From a virus, in the IMG/VR virus record IMGVR_UViG_3300045789_000711, positions 1 through 64,000 of that record: a DNA stretch of 64,000 nucleotides; one strand, given 5' to 3'. This document shows, piece by piece, positions 1 through 10,158 of the stretch. The stretch's first letter is position 1; every line of letters begins with the position of its first letter. The translations under genes were made by a program, and so were the position numbers. The notes under the pieces were generated by a model. It saw nothing but the letters and a program-made list of their open reading frames with translations, was not told where the DNA came from and made no database searches.

Positions 1-3000
1 CTTTGTTGCTAAAGAGTTTACCAGACTTACCTTGTGGATCGTGAATGGCAATTACATCGCCCACAGGGAAATAACGCGCTGGGTTAGTGCGCCATCTACC
101 GCGTGATTGGTACTTGGTTGATGGCTGGTTTATCTCAACGCTATTAAGCTTGATTGTGATGCCATCAAATATGTCTTGGCTATTGATAGCTTCGTTAGAC
201 TTGGTGGCTTCATTTTCAAGGGTAGCGCGGAACGCCTCAACGGTTGCCGTGTCTTCGGTGCTGGTTTCCACTTCCGGCTCGGGTGTTACGGGGTTCAATA
301 CTTTGCTGATGGCGTCACGGTCAGCGTAAGTCTTCATAAGCAGCTCTTTGACTTTCGAGCCGAACTGGCCATAAACCAACTCACTTACACCCGCGTTAGT
401 ATCAAGCAGCTTTTCAAGCACGGCCAATGCGGCACCTTGCCAGTAATCGGCGCTAATGCCAGTAGCAAAGCTGTCAGCCTTAAGTAGATCAAGAACGATG
501 TCAGATCCACTCTTAACGACTTCATCAAATACCCAACGCGCCCACTTGTCCTTATCATCTTCGTTAGATGCTTCGGCCTGTTTGTAAGCAGCTTGTACAC
601 CCTTGGTAATAATGGCTTCGTTCTCGGCCTTTTTCTTTTCAGCCACAAGCTTGAGCGCTTCAAACTGATTACCGCCAGCGGCTTTAAAGGCTTCCCAGTT
701 ATCAAACTCTGCAGGCATTTTGCCACCGTAGAAGCGAACCCAACTGAAATCATAAGTACGCTGGCCCTTAACCATATCGTCAAAGTCGCTGGTGCCTTTT
801 TCAGTAGCAAGATAGCTGTCCATGGTAGTTTTCGCCCACTTAGAGATTTCAGCGGCGCTGGCAGCTTTGCCGTGTTCTTCTATGTTGGCGTCCCATTTGT
901 TACCCAATATGGCTTCGTAGAATGAAATGGCCGTGCCGCTTGAGTTGGTGCGCTCTTTGCGGTCAGCTAGAATCCATACGGACAAATCACGTTTAAGTGT
1001 TTCGTTATCAGGATCAGGATAAACAAGTGTCTCGCTTAGTTCTTTCTTCACTGCTTCGTAATTGGCAGAAACAAAAGCAAATCCGGTACCGTCACGCAAC
1101 AAGAGTATTTTACTGCTGCTGTAACTGTTGCCAATGCTGGCAGCGCTGATAGTAAGCAAGCCCTTACCAATGGCCCACCTGAACTTTTCTTCTGTCATGA
1201 GCGACTTGATAGATCCTGTTTTGATGCTATCAGTAAGCGCATTCTTAAAGTCAATTTCTGACTGGGCTATCGTTGTTTCATTTCTAAGTGAGCCTAAGCT
1301 GATATCGGTTTCTTTGCCGAGTTTCGTTTGGCCATAGCTTGACGAAGAGTAAAGCAATTCACCCTTGGCAGTTTTGAAATTGAAATCGATAGAGTTGATC
1401 CGGTAGATGAGGTCAGTTCGACCGCCATGCTTTGAGAAATCAGCGGCTTCGTACTGCTTACCAACGGCTAAGGTTTTACCCTCAAACACAATGAACTTGT
1501 CGCCATGATCAAGTACAGCTAAATCGATGTCACCAATAAGGCCAGTCTCAATCGCTTTCTTCACAGTAGGGCGTAAGCGCTTAAGCTGTGCGTCAGCGTT
1601 ATCGATACGGGTCTTTAATCGCTCTAATGCAACTTGCTTGCTGCGTTGTGATGAAGCGATGGCCATAAGCCCTACTAACTCTTTGCGCGCGTCCTTTGCT
1701 TCACTTAGGTAGTAGTTGCGCATGGTGCTTTCTTTGTCTTCTGACAACGTGGTATAGCGCTCTAAATTGCCTTTGACACGTTCAATGTCGGCAAGGGCTT
1801 TGCTTAATTGACTGTTAGCACTGGCAAGGTCTTTGGCAACGACTTCTTTGTTAGCAGATCCATCGTGTGAGGCTTTGATGTAATTGTTTAAATCAATCTT
1901 AGCTCTAATCGTTTGGGCTGCTCGTACTTTATCTAATGCCTTTTGCTGATTAGCCGCTATACGTGCTTCACGTTCGCCAGCGTCTTTAGCAAGTAGCAAG
2001 CTCATTTCTTCATTGTTGCTAGCGTCGGCATTGTCCATACGATCTAGGTCAGAAGTGAATAGCTCATTCATCCATTCAGCTTTACGCTTAAGTGATGATA
2101 AGCGGAACTCATCAAATGAGCCTTTGCCGACATAGTAATGCGCTCGTACTTTCTTCTGGCTTGAGCCAACACGCGCACCACGGCCGTTACGCTGCTTGAT
2201 TGATGCAGGCGTCCAAGGCAATGTTAAGTGATGGATGTCAGTTGTTCCGTGGTGCAGGTTTACGCCTACTTCTGCCTTTTTGTTGGCAATAAGGATCTTA
2301 TGTCTGCCCTCGTTATATGCCAGTGCCACTTTTTCAAGTGAGGCTTGTTCGTTATCGGCGTCCTTACCGGATACCGTGTCAGCGTTAATGATAGCGATGT
2401 CGTTAGGCTCTAGGCCCAAGTGATTCACGATGATGCGAGCCAGTTTGTTGTGCTGGGTTTTCTCTTCGGTGAATATGATTTGTTTGCCGTCTTCTAGGCC
2501 TGCTTTGAGGTTTTCAATAAGGCGCGCGTACTTGGGTGTAATAGGGTGGCTGATCTCATTAGATTTAATGCCGAACTGTTCAACGAGTTTCATCACTTCG
2601 TTTTCAAATTCTTGATTAACAACTAACGTTACCGCGCTGTCGCTGGTGGCCACTTTGGCATTATGAGCAATGCTTAAGGCTGTTGTTTCAGCGTCTTCGT
2701 CGCCTTTGTCGTCATCTTTGACTTTCAGGTTTAGCGTTGCAGGCAAAGCCGCTACCAGCTTGTTAACTTGCTCGGTTTTATCTGCAGGGAAAACAAACGT
2801 CATTTGCTTGTTATACAAGTCGATGTCAGTTGTCACGCGATCCATTTCACGAATGATTCTAAACACGCTATCAACGGGTATACCTTGCGCCAGCATTAAT
2901 TCCTTGTCGGCTTGCGTAAGCTTACTTAACTCTTCTGCACGAACGCGCAACTCTTCATAGATAGCTTGCTGCTCATCGGTCATAGGGCATTCTTGCTCAA

Positions 3001-6000
3001 CGTCCACGATGTCGGGAATAGCAACGGTTTCAGACACGTCTTTAGCGGTCTTAAGGTTTACATGGCGGTGAAATAAGCTGCGCAAGCCGGATAGGTTTTT
3101 AAAGCCCACTAGCGCGGTTTTCATTTCTACTTCGCCCGATAGCTTCTGCACTGGCATTTCATCGGTTTCACCAAATACCCGCACAAAGTCGTCAACGTCA
3201 ACAATGCCTAACTGGCTCCACTGATCCGGTGTCATGACGTGAGATAGCATGTTAAAGATATCGGTCGGACTGTTTACGGTTGGTGTTGCTGATAGCAGCA
3301 CAACGCCACGGCCCCCGTTTTTCTCTTTAATCAATTGGCCTTTTAACGATAGGTCAACCGACACTTGAGCGCTGGCCTGTGTTGGCAGGTAAGCCAGTTT
3401 TGATGCTTCACGTCCCGCTTTGTAGCTGTTCCGGTAGTTATGGCCCTCGTCGATGATCACATTATCAAAGCCCATATCTTCAAAGTACGGCACGTCTTCG
3501 GCTTTCTTCGTTCCGGTATCGGCATATTTCTCTTTGAACTTGGCATTTTTAAGTGACTCGCGGTGCTTCTTAGCGTCAGCAACGTACTTACCGCCAAGCA
3601 TGCCAGCGTCAACCATTTTAGAAACGAACTCACCCACTGATTCAGGGCGCATAGGTATCGATGCGTACTGCTCTTTGGTCATAACAACCGTAGTGAAGTT
3701 TGAATGCGGGATCATGTTCAGTCGCGTTTTCACTTCTTTGCTTGAAAGCGCCTTAATTTTATCGCGTTGCATTGGTTGGTTAGTGTTGCGGTTTAGCTTC
3801 ACTTCGCCTTTTTCGTCAAGCACTGTTTCTTGCTCAACTTCGCCACCTTTTCCGATCACCGGTTCTACGCCAATAAATAAAATATTGCTCATGTTTTGGC
3901 GACCAAAAAACGCTTTGGACTCGTGATACCAGTTATCAATAACCGACTTAGGAACAACCAGTGCGGTACGACGTGCGCGGCCCAATTCAGTGTTATAAGC
4001 AATTAAACCTAAAGCCGTTGCTGTTTTACCTAGTCCGGTACCAAAACCGCAAATACCGCCGCCTGTTTCGCTTAAACGTCGGATTTCAGAGCATTGATAA
4101 TCAAAGTTAACGATTTCACCGGATGTGTTCTCAAGGCCAAGTGGTGCGCCTGAGTGTTCAATAGGGATAAAGCCATTAAACTTATCGTTATACAGGTTGG
4201 TGATTGGGTCGATGTCGTCGTGTTGACGGATCCAAATACCAAACTCGGCTTCTAGGTCTTTGATCCGGCTTTTGTAGGCCGATGCTGCTGCAGCGTCAGA
4301 GCTGCGCACGGGTAAGCCATTGAGGTAGTTTTCAATCTGGCGCTCAAACTGCTCATTTGTGCTGCTGCGCTTTTTGCCGTCACGTAATTGGTAGCCAGAA
4401 AATAGACCGTCATCGCCGTTGTATTCCTTATTATCAAATTGATTGCCTAATTCGTCCTCTTCAACGCGTGAGTATTCAAGCGATGAATAGCCGTTAGACT
4501 TTAAAAACTCAAGCACATAATTTCGTGGTACCCACTTTGCCGACATAGTGATGTCGATAGCGTCAACGTTCGTTCGCGTTCGTTTGCGTTCGATAGCGTC
4601 TAGCTGGGCTTGGTAGTTTTCCAAGATAGGTTTACTGGTTTCGTTGGCCATGGCAGCAAGTAAGCGCTCGCGGCCTGCAACGATGTTACCGCTAGTTGCA
4701 CGGTCAAGAGGGGCAAGCATGCCGTCAGGGGTGATAGCGATACCCTCAATGGCGGCTAGCTGTTCAAGTGTTTCAAGTGTTCCCGTGTAAACCTGCAAGA
4801 AGTCTTCAAGCGGTACGGGTACCAAGTCACGCACTGAAAACAAGTTAGCGACTGTTTGGGTTGCATCTTGTGGATCAAACGCAATGGTTTCACCTTTAAC
4901 GACTTCACCCTTTAGCAGTGCTGAGAACTCGCCATTTTTATCAAGTGATGCAGAAAAAGCATTCCAGTAATTAGCGTTGCGGCCAGTGAGTACAGTGAGT
5001 GATTTATTGTTGGCTGGGGTGCCATACTTTTGAGACTCGGCCAAGATAAGCGCACGGGCCTCGGCTAAAATCGTTTCGTCCGGCTCATCGCTATACTGCA
5101 GTGCTTGGATGCGCATACCAATGATAGAGCCACGGATCACTTGAGCCTTGTACTTATCATCAACGGTATTCGATAGCTTAATGAAATCACTGAGTAGCCC
5201 ACGGGTTAGGTAAGGGTAGTCGGTGTTGATGGCCATAAGCTGATCGTAAGACAGAGCTAAGGCACCTAGCGGGTTAGAAAGCATGCTATCAAGTGCGCCT
5301 AAGCTCGATGCACCGTAACGTTCAGCATTGATAGTGCCGTCGTCGTTTTCACGCTTAATCAGTTCCCAGTTACCGTTTACTAGTGACATCCAGCGGCCGT
5401 TAATCAGCTTTTCGTCACCCTCTGCATAAGTGATTGGTAGCGGTTCGGCTGCGTTCAGGCTGTCCCATTCGATGCGGGTTTCAAACTTGTGCGATAGCTT
5501 TTCTTTAAGTTGTAAGTTCGTTAGTGCGTTATTGTTGTTAACGACGAGCTTATTTTGAAAGCTTAAGCGTTCAGACTCGCCATGAACAAAGCGCTTGCCC
5601 TCGGCTACATCGAACCACTTACCACTAATGAACGTATCCCAAAGCACGTTAGCCGCTTTCAAATCAGCGTCTTTAAGTTTGGGTAGCTTCTGGGCCAAAT
5701 CGTCCGAGTGTTTACGCAAAAAGATAACGTCAGTCACAACGTCGGTACCGGAATCACTAAACACGCCTGATGGTAGTCGATGAGCGCCTAAGAACTCGGC
5801 TTTACGACTGATGAGGCGGCGCATTTTCTTGTTGTCTTTACCGCTTACAATGCGAGTAGGTACCACTAGGCCAATAAGGCCACCAGCTTTAACCTTATCA
5901 ATGACGCGCACGACAAAGTAATCAGCGATGTTAGTAAACTCTTTTGATGCTGGGTCAGAGTCCAATACAGCGGTTTCACCTCGGGCGGTACCAAATGGCA

Positions 6001-6658
6001 CGTTACCCACACAGCTATCAAACGTGCCGTCTTCGACTTCTGCAGCAAGCTTTTCAAAGGGCTGGTTAAGTACCATATCTTCTGGGTGAAGCAATTGGTT
6101 AACTGAGCTTGATGTCTGATCAATCTCACTGGCCGTCATGAGTACGCCTTGCGGCTTGCTCGCTTGGAATACGCCTGTGCCTGATGATGGCTCTAATCCA
6201 TTGCCACCAGTAAAGCCCATGGCTTTTAAGCCATCCCATACGCCCGATGCAATCTCGATAGGCGTGTAATACTCATGGATATGGCCACCTGTATTACTTA
6301 CTGTGTCGGTACCGCCAATGCCCGAGTAACGGCGCAATGTCTCGATGTCGCTTTCAGTAAGCAGGCTGTTGTCACCCTTAACACGTTCAATCACTTCGAT
6401 AGCAGCGGCGTTAGCCTCTTTTCTGAGTCGGTTTAATGACACGTTATCGACTTTATGCACCCCCATAATAGGCGCTTTATCTTCCGTGCTGGTGGCCGCT
6501 CCGGTGTCCGGTGCTTCGGGTTTTTCTGATGTATCCGGTGTGTCTATTGCTGGATCTGATGTGGCGGGTTCATTGAATGAGCTTTGCAGTATCGATTGGA
6601 TCTCGGCTGTCTGCTTTGCCCCCATAATTTTAGCGATAATTTCTCTGATTTCTAACAT
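1..6658 (-). CDS. darB: DarB-like antirestriction protein (methyltransferase-helicase), 3' end outside window
   Basis: One frame stays open for 2219 codons from the ATG at 6658 to the left edge, so the gene is partial. A strong GGAGG lies 7 nt before the start. In order: low-complexity acidic N terminus (about 15-75); an adenine-methyltransferase-like region with motif GNVPFG (about 218, in place of NPPF/Y); superfamily 2 helicase motifs GFGTGLGKT (about 872), DEGHN (about 1070), SATPT (about 1124) and QRNGRGARVGSS (about 1493); then a long charged coiled-coil C-terminal part. This is the architecture and size of P1 DarB and related Strawberry-notch-like phage proteins, which enter the cell with the DNA and protect it from type I restriction. 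Divergent from the portal gene. Function is inferred from family. Confidence 0.8.
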   Translation of the reverse strand, partial: MLEIREIIAKIMGAKQTAEIQSILQSSFNEPATSDPAIDTPDTSEKPEAPDTGAATSTEDKAPIMGVHKVDNVSLNRLRKEANAAAIEVIERVKGDNSLLTESDIETLRRYSGIGGTDTVSNTGGHIHEYYTPIEIASGVWDGLKAMGFTGGNGLEPSSGTGVFQASKPQGVLMTASEIDQTSSSVNQLLHPEDMVLNQPFEKLAAEVEDGTFDSCVGNVPFGTARGETAVLDSDPASKEFTNIADYFVVRVIDKVKAGGLIGLVVPTRIVSGKDNKKMRRLISRKAEFLGAHRLPSGVFSDSGTDVVTDVIFLRKHSDDLAQKLPKLKDADLKAANVLWDTFISGKWFDVAEGKRFVHGESERLSFQNKLVVNNNNALTNLQLKEKLSHKFETRIEWDSLNAAEPLPITYAEGDEKLINGRWMSLVNGNWELIKRENDDGTINAERYGASSLGALDSMLSNPLGALALSYDQLMAINTDYPYLTRGLLSDFIKLSNTVDDKYKAQVIRGSIIGMRIQALQYSDEPDETILAEARALILAESQKYGTPANNKSLTVLTGRNANYWNAFSASLDKNGEFSALLKGEVVKGETIAFDPQDATQTVANLFSVRDLVPVPLEDFLQVYTGTLETLEQLAAIEGIAITPDGMLAPLDRATSGNIVAGRERLLAAMANETSKPILENYQAQLDAIERKRTRTNVDAIDITMSAKWVPRNYVLEFLKSNGYSSLEYSRVEEDELGNQFDNKEYNGDDGLFSGYQLRDGKKRSSTNEQFERQIENYLNGLPVRSSDAAAASAYKSRIKDLEAEFGIWIRQHDDIDPITNLYNDKFNGFIPIEHSGAPLGLENTSGEIVNFDYQCSEIRRLSETGGGICGFGTGLGKTATALGLIAYNTELGRARRTALVVPKSVIDNWYHESKAFFGRQNMSNILFIGVEPVIGKGGEVEQETVLDEKGEVKLNRNTNQPMQRDKIKALSSKEVKTRLNMIPHSNFTTVVMTKEQYASIPMRPESVGEFVSKMVDAGMLGGKYVADAKKHRESLKNAKFKEKYADTGTKKAEDVPYFEDMGFDNVIIDEGHNYRNSYKAGREASKLAYLPTQASAQVSVDLSLKGQLIKEKNGGRGVVLLSATPTVNSPTDIFNMLSHVMTPDQWSQLGIVDVDDFVRVFGETDEMPVQKLSGEVEMKTALVGFKNLSGLRSLFHRHVNLKTAKDVSETVAIPDIVDVEQECPMTDEQQAIYEELRVRAEELSKLTQADKELMLAQGIPVDSVFRIIREMDRVTTDIDLYNKQMTFVFPADKTEQVNKLVAALPATLNLKVKDDDKGDEDAETTALSIAHNAKVATSDSAVTLVVNQEFENEVMKLVEQFGIKSNEISHPITPKYARLIENLKAGLEDGKQIIFTEEKTQHNKLARIIVNHLGLEPNDIAIINADTVSGKDADNEQASLEKVALAYNEGRHKILIANKKAEVGVNLHHGTTDIHHLTLPWTPASIKQRNGRGARVGSSQKKVRAHYYVGKGSFDEFRLSSLKRKAEWMNELFTSDLDRMDNADASNNEEMSLLLAKDAGEREARIAANQQKALDKVRAAQTIRAKIDLNNYIKASHDGSANKEVVAKDLASANSQLSKALADIERVKGNLERYTTLSEDKESTMRNYYLSEAKDARKELVGLMAIASSQRSKQVALERLKTRIDNADAQLKRLRPTVKKAIETGLIGDIDLAVLDHGDKFIVFEGKTLAVGKQYEAADFSKHGGRTDLIYRINSIDFNFKTAKGELLYSSSSYGQTKLGKETDISLGSLRNETTIAQSEIDFKNALTDSIKTGSIKSLMTEEKFRWAIGKGLLTISAASIGNSYSSSKILLLRDGTGFAFVSANYEAVKKELSETLVYPDPDNETLKRDLSVWILADRKERTNSSGTAISFYEAILGNKWDANIEEHGKAASAAEISKWAKTTMDSYLATEKGTSDFDDMVKGQRTYDFSWVRFYGGKMPAEFDNWEAFKAAGGNQFEALKLVAEKKKAENEAIITKGVQAAYKQAEASNEDDKDKWARWVFDEVVKSGSDIVLDLLKADSFATGISADYWQGAALAVLEKLLDTNAGVSELVYGQFGSKVKELLMKTYADRDAISKVLNPVTPEPEVETSTEDTATVEAFRATLENEATKSNEAINSQDIFDGITIKLNSVEINQPSTKYQSRGRWRTNPARYFPVGDVIAIHDPQGKSGKLFSNK

Positions 6659-6819
6659 GTAATGCCTCCGTTTTAAGGTGGCCGAATGCTACCACTGGCT
6701 AAATAGGGTCACTTAAAAACAGGGCATTTAAGCCCGTTTGGCGCTAATTCCCCTGTTTTTTCGTGGGTTAGGGTCGCGTTGGTATCATCCTCTGATTCTG
6801 TTAAAGAGCTGGGGTTAAT
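6659..6819. promoter_or_regulatory. Divergent control region between darB-like gene and portal gene
   Basis: This 161-base region separates two divergent late-type genes. It holds a perfect 10-bp inverted repeat, AAAAACAGGG at 6715-6724 and CCCTGTTTTT at 6751-6760, whose loop contains a second small hairpin (GGGC at 6722-6725, GCCC at 6732-6735). A TTAGGG sequence lies near 6768. It could be an operator serving both genes or a transcript-end hairpin; no convincing -35/-10 pair could be fixed by eye. Confidence 0.4.
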
Positions 6820-8487
6820 GTGGGCGACAAAGAAGAGACAAAAGGGCTGATATCTGTATTTAAGCAGCTCTTTTCAGGTTTTAAAGAAGAGGATAACGAC
6901 AACTACGGCATTAGTTTTGAGACGGGTAACGCTACCAGTTCTCGCTTTCCTATTGATAGCGGTGGCTTTGAGAGTGCCACCAACGGGGTAAAACTATCCG
7001 GTGCCAGTAACATACATTTAAGCGAATTTGTTTTGCCTGATGGCCGTATTGAGCGCTATTCCATTTATCAGGAAATGGCACGATCTGAGTTGGTATCGGC
7101 AAGCCTGCAGATGCACATTGCTTATGCACTGGCCCCCGATATGGAAACGGGCAATATCATCGAGATTGAATCGGATAATCCAGAGTATGCAGAATTAGCC
7201 AAAGAGGTTAACGCCGACTTAAGCAAGATGATTAACGCAAACATCACTAGCTGGGCTTGGTTGATGTGTATCTATGGCGTTCACTATATCCGGCCATTTG
7301 GTGAAGTAGGCAAGGGCATCACTGATATTGAGTCTAATTACTTCACGCTAGCCAAGCATATTAAAGAGTATATGCGGGGCGATAAGTTAAGCGGGTTCAC
7401 GTCGGAATACCTAAAAGAGAAAGATGGCCAAAACATTAGACTGGCCGAACCATGGGCCTTAGTAGCGCTTAAGGTGCCTTTTTGGTCGCCTAGTCTTGAT
7501 TGTGAACCGGATAACATGGGCGCTCATAAGTACAGCCTGTACACCGACTTACACCGCCGCTCACCCATTGAAACACAAAACTACGGGACATCATTTTTAG
7601 AGAACGCTTACACCTCTTGGGCTGAATTGTCCGAGTCAGTTAGATCGTTGCGTGGTTCCCGTTTTAATGCCAGTCGAGTAGACCGATTCATTGCCGTGAG
7701 TATGGAGGGCTTAGATCCGGCCGCGTCAGCTACCTATATGAACAAAGTCTCTTCACAAATGCGACAAGACGAAGAGGCTGAGGGCCGTATCGCCAAGCGT
7801 AAAGGCTTAATTGCTACCGTATGGAATAAGATTATTCCGGTGCATTCAGGCGGTAAGGGCGGTGTCACTATCGACACACAGCAAACATCACCTGATATCA
7901 ACGGCATTGAAGATACTTTGTTTAACCTTAAGCGCTTCTGTTCTGCCATGGGTATTGATCCATCACTCATTGGTTGGGGTGACTTGATGCAAGGTGGCTT
8001 AGGCGATGGTGGCTGGGCGAGAACAAGTATTATTGCTGCACTGCGCGCTAACTGGATACGCATTGGCATTCGAGAAATGACGCTACGCCTTATTGATATT
8101 CACTTGGCGTACAAATACCAAAAAACATTCCCGCAAAATCAATCGCCATTCGTTGTTAAGTTCCATTCAATTAACACTGCACTGGCCATAGAGAAAGCCG
8201 ACGAGCTGCAAGCAAAAGCAGATTTCACAACGTCAGTGGCCACTGTCTTGGACATGATCAACCAAGGCACCTTAAAGCATTCCAAAACATTCAAGACTAA
8301 TACGATGTCAGCACTGGGTATTAGTGACGACGATATTGAATTAATCCTGAAAGAGTTGGAAGACGCACCCAAAGAAGACGAGGGCGGCATGTTTGAGTCG
8401 GTTAGTGGGTTAAGCATTGAAGAGCGTTTAACAAGGCTCGTAAACAATAGATTATCTGAAATATTTGAGAGTAAAGACGATGAATAA
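6820..8487 (+). CDS. Portal protein
   Basis: A 555-aa protein starting at GTG (6820); the nearby ATG at 6818 is in another frame. Length, acidic character, absence of signal or membrane segments and position directly before a protease-like gene match a myovirus portal, the dodecamer at the head vertex through which DNA is packaged. A central stretch rich in Trp, Tyr and Arg (about 140-330) and a C-terminal acidic helical part (about 480-555) are visible. The last 8 nt overlap the next gene. No diagnostic short motif exists for portals, so the call rests on size, context and general resemblance. Its distance from the terminase (23.9 kb) and capsid gene (50.7 kb) is unusual. Confidence 0.6.
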   Translation: MGDKEETKGLISVFKQLFSGFKEEDNDNYGISFETGNATSSRFPIDSGGFESATNGVKLSGASNIHLSEFVLPDGRIERYSIYQEMARSELVSASLQMHIAYALAPDMETGNIIEIESDNPEYAELAKEVNADLSKMINANITSWAWLMCIYGVHYIRPFGEVGKGITDIESNYFTLAKHIKEYMRGDKLSGFTSEYLKEKDGQNIRLAEPWALVALKVPFWSPSLDCEPDNMGAHKYSLYTDLHRRSPIETQNYGTSFLENAYTSWAELSESVRSLRGSRFNASRVDRFIAVSMEGLDPAASATYMNKVSSQMRQDEEAEGRIAKRKGLIATVWNKIIPVHSGGKGGVTIDTQQTSPDINGIEDTLFNLKRFCSAMGIDPSLIGWGDLMQGGLGDGGWARTSIIAALRANWIRIGIREMTLRLIDIHLAYKYQKTFPQNQSPFVVKFHSINTALAIEKADELQAKADFTTSVATVLDMINQGTLKHSKTFKTNTMSALGISDDDIELILKELEDAPKEDEGGMFESVSGLSIEERLTRLVNNRLSEIFESKDDE

Positions 8488-9481
8488 AAAATTAGGCGTG
8501 TTAGATACAGTAACAAGTACGTTTAACCTTAAGGATCATGGCCGCTCTGATGGTAACGGCCGTGGCTACTTGGTTAACTCAGTAAGAAAGCTAATAGACT
8601 CTGTTCAATTTAAAGAGCGCTTAAAGCTGGGTGAGTTATACGGGTACTTTGGCCATAACTTAAGACAGTTAACAGGCAAGATGGATCTCGATGAGGTATC
8701 CGTTATTCAGTATAAGGGTAAGCCCGTTGTTATTGAGACGGTACCAAGTAACCGCACTATCCATTTTGATGTGAACGACGAGGGCATTGTTACTCACACT
8801 CAAGAGATTTTAGATACTCCGTCAGGCCGTGCTGTGAAAGCAATGCGGGATGCTGGCGTGGGTGGCTGGTCTTGGGCCGTTATGGGTGTGCCTACTGCAC
8901 TGGGCGCTATTGCTCGTTCATTCCATGGCTTTGACTTCGTTAAACACCCTAGCTATATCGACAATGACAAGATGCAGCAATTGTTTGAAAGCGTGGGCGT
9001 TAATGATGAAGACGCGCTATTAGAAAGCATGTTCGAGTCTGCGGGGTTTGATGCTGGCCAGTCAGCCAAGCTATTAGGGATCTTAAACAAGCGTAGCCCG
9101 TCAGTGGTTGAGTATGAAGAGATTACCCAAGACGTAATGATGCTTGAGTCTGCACTATCTAGTCGTGAGTCAGAACTAGCAGCGTTGTTAGCTGAAAGCG
9201 CTAATCGTTCTGTTCGTATGCTTGAAGCGGTAAGAGCATCACCAATCTTTACCAGTGAACGCCAGTTAGCGGCCCTATCTAATATGGCTACTGATGAAGA
9301 TAAAGAAATTGTTGCGGCATTCTTTGAATCATTATCTAAGTCTATTACTGATTTGCCTTTAGCTGGTGGCCAACGCTCAAGCTTAAGCATTAAAGAAAAT
9401 CGTCGTAATGATAGTGAAACAATGGCTCATGCCGTGTCGTTCACTGGCCTTAACAGCTCACCATTTGCACCGCGCAACTAA
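8480..9481 (+). CDS. Putative prohead protease, possibly fused to a scaffold-like tail
   Basis: The start is taken as ATG 8480, overlapping the portal stop by 8 nt; a TTG at 8465 would add five residues. The N-terminal half (about 30-150) has GELYGYFGH (possible catalytic His) and GVGGWSWAVMG (possible Ser), resembling the His/Ser layout of phage head-maturation proteases. The C-terminal half (about 160-300) is helical and Glu/Ser-rich, as in protease-scaffold fusions. It sits between portal and a small membrane protein, the usual place for a protease. It would cleave scaffold and capsid precursors during head assembly. Family assignment is tentative; the catalytic residues are read by eye. 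Confidence 0.5.
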   Translation: MNKKLGVLDTVTSTFNLKDHGRSDGNGRGYLVNSVRKLIDSVQFKERLKLGELYGYFGHNLRQLTGKMDLDEVSVIQYKGKPVVIETVPSNRTIHFDVNDEGIVTHTQEILDTPSGRAVKAMRDAGVGGWSWAVMGVPTALGAIARSFHGFDFVKHPSYIDNDKMQQLFESVGVNDEDALLESMFESAGFDAGQSAKLLGILNKRSPSVVEYEEITQDVMMLESALSSRESELAALLAESANRSVRMLEAVRASPIFTSERQLAALSNMATDEDKEIVAAFFESLSKSITDLPLAGGQRSSLSIKENRRNDSETMAHAVSFTGLNSSPFAPRN

Positions 9482-9494
9482 CAGGTAATTAATC

Positions 9495-9833
9495 ATGACT
9501 GAAAGTAATATTTTTTACCTCGCCATTATCGTGATCTCATGCCTGTACTTTGCTGCTAAGAAGCTACACGCCAGAAAGTTAGCGCTTGCCTATGTTGGTA
9601 ATGGTTATCAACGTTATCAAAGCAGGCCCATAGTTCGCTTGGCTTATCGTATTAAACTACGTGATGTCATCATGCCAGTGGATGAGACAACCAGCGAGAT
9701 AGCCATTGATGGTCAGATCGTCTGCTTTAAGCATTATCAAGAAGTGGTGGCGGGTGACTATGTGGTTAATAACGGTGAAAACGATATATATCATTGTCCG
9801 GCTACCGTGTTTTCTGATCGCAATATAGCGTAA
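9495..9833 (+). CDS. Small N-terminally anchored membrane protein, unknown function
   Basis: A 112-aa protein with one hydrophobic segment near the N terminus (about 6-22) followed by a basic stretch (KKLHARK) and a soluble part rich in beta-type residues, so the bulk is probably cytoplasmic. It follows the protease gene by 13 nt with AGGTAATTAATC as leader and is the last gene before a strong terminator, so it belongs to the portal-protease transcript. No family was recognised. Confidence 0.6.
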   Translation: MTESNIFYLAIIVISCLYFAAKKLHARKLALAYVGNGYQRYQSRPIVRLAYRIKLRDVIMPVDETTSEIAIDGQIVCFKHYQEVVAGDYVVNNGENDIYHCPATVFSDRNIA

Positions 9834-9850
9834 TAGGTACCGACAAAATA

Positions 9851-9886
9851 AAGCCCCCAGAGTAGTAACACTGGGGGCTTTTTTAT
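9851..9886. terminator. Bidirectional rho-independent terminator
   Basis: A perfect 10-bp stem (AAGCCCCCAG at 9851-9860, CTGGGGGCTT at 9871-9880) with a 10-nt loop is followed by a T run on the plus strand and by a T-rich stretch on the minus strand. It lies between the convergent genes ending at 9833 and 9883 and can serve both. Confidence 0.85.
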
Positions 9887-10158
9887 TGCTCTTGTGAAGC
9901 AATATTCTTTCTAAGCTCAATCATCCGGTCATTCTGTTGCTTGATAATCAGCTTTAACGTTTCGCTGTAGGCTGCTGCTTGTATCCACTGAGTCCCTAGC
10001 GGCTTTGGTATTTCACTAATTTGAATCAGGCTTGCTGGTGGCACTATCGGTACCCGCACTGTCTTTGTGATCACTATCGGCGCTGGTGTTGGTGGTGTCG
10101 AAGAGCATGCTGATAACGTTGTCAGGCATAGGGCTAAAACTGCAATTGTCTTTAACAT
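9883..10158 (-). CDS. Outer-membrane spanin lipoprotein (Rz1-like o-spanin)
   Basis: A 91-aa protein with a lipoprotein signal: basic start, hydrophobic run to about residue 17, lipobox LSAC with the Cys at about 18, then a Pro-rich stretch. Its first half overlaps the end of the upstream gene in another frame, the classic Rz/Rz1 arrangement. Together with Rz it forms the complex that fuses inner and outer membranes in the last step of lysis. The lipobox and the nested position make this a secure call for a Gram-negative host. Confidence 0.85.
   Translation of the reverse strand: MLKTIAVLALCLTTLSACSSTPPTPAPIVITKTVRVPIVPPASLIQISEIPKPLGTQWIQAAAYSETLKLIIKQQNDRMIELRKNIASQEQ

Noticed and set aside
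87-6662. Many plus-strand frames of 60-157 codons opposite the large minus-strand gene
   Set aside because: They run antisense to one continuous 2219-codon frame with clear enzyme motifs and have no consistent ribosome sites; they are shadows.
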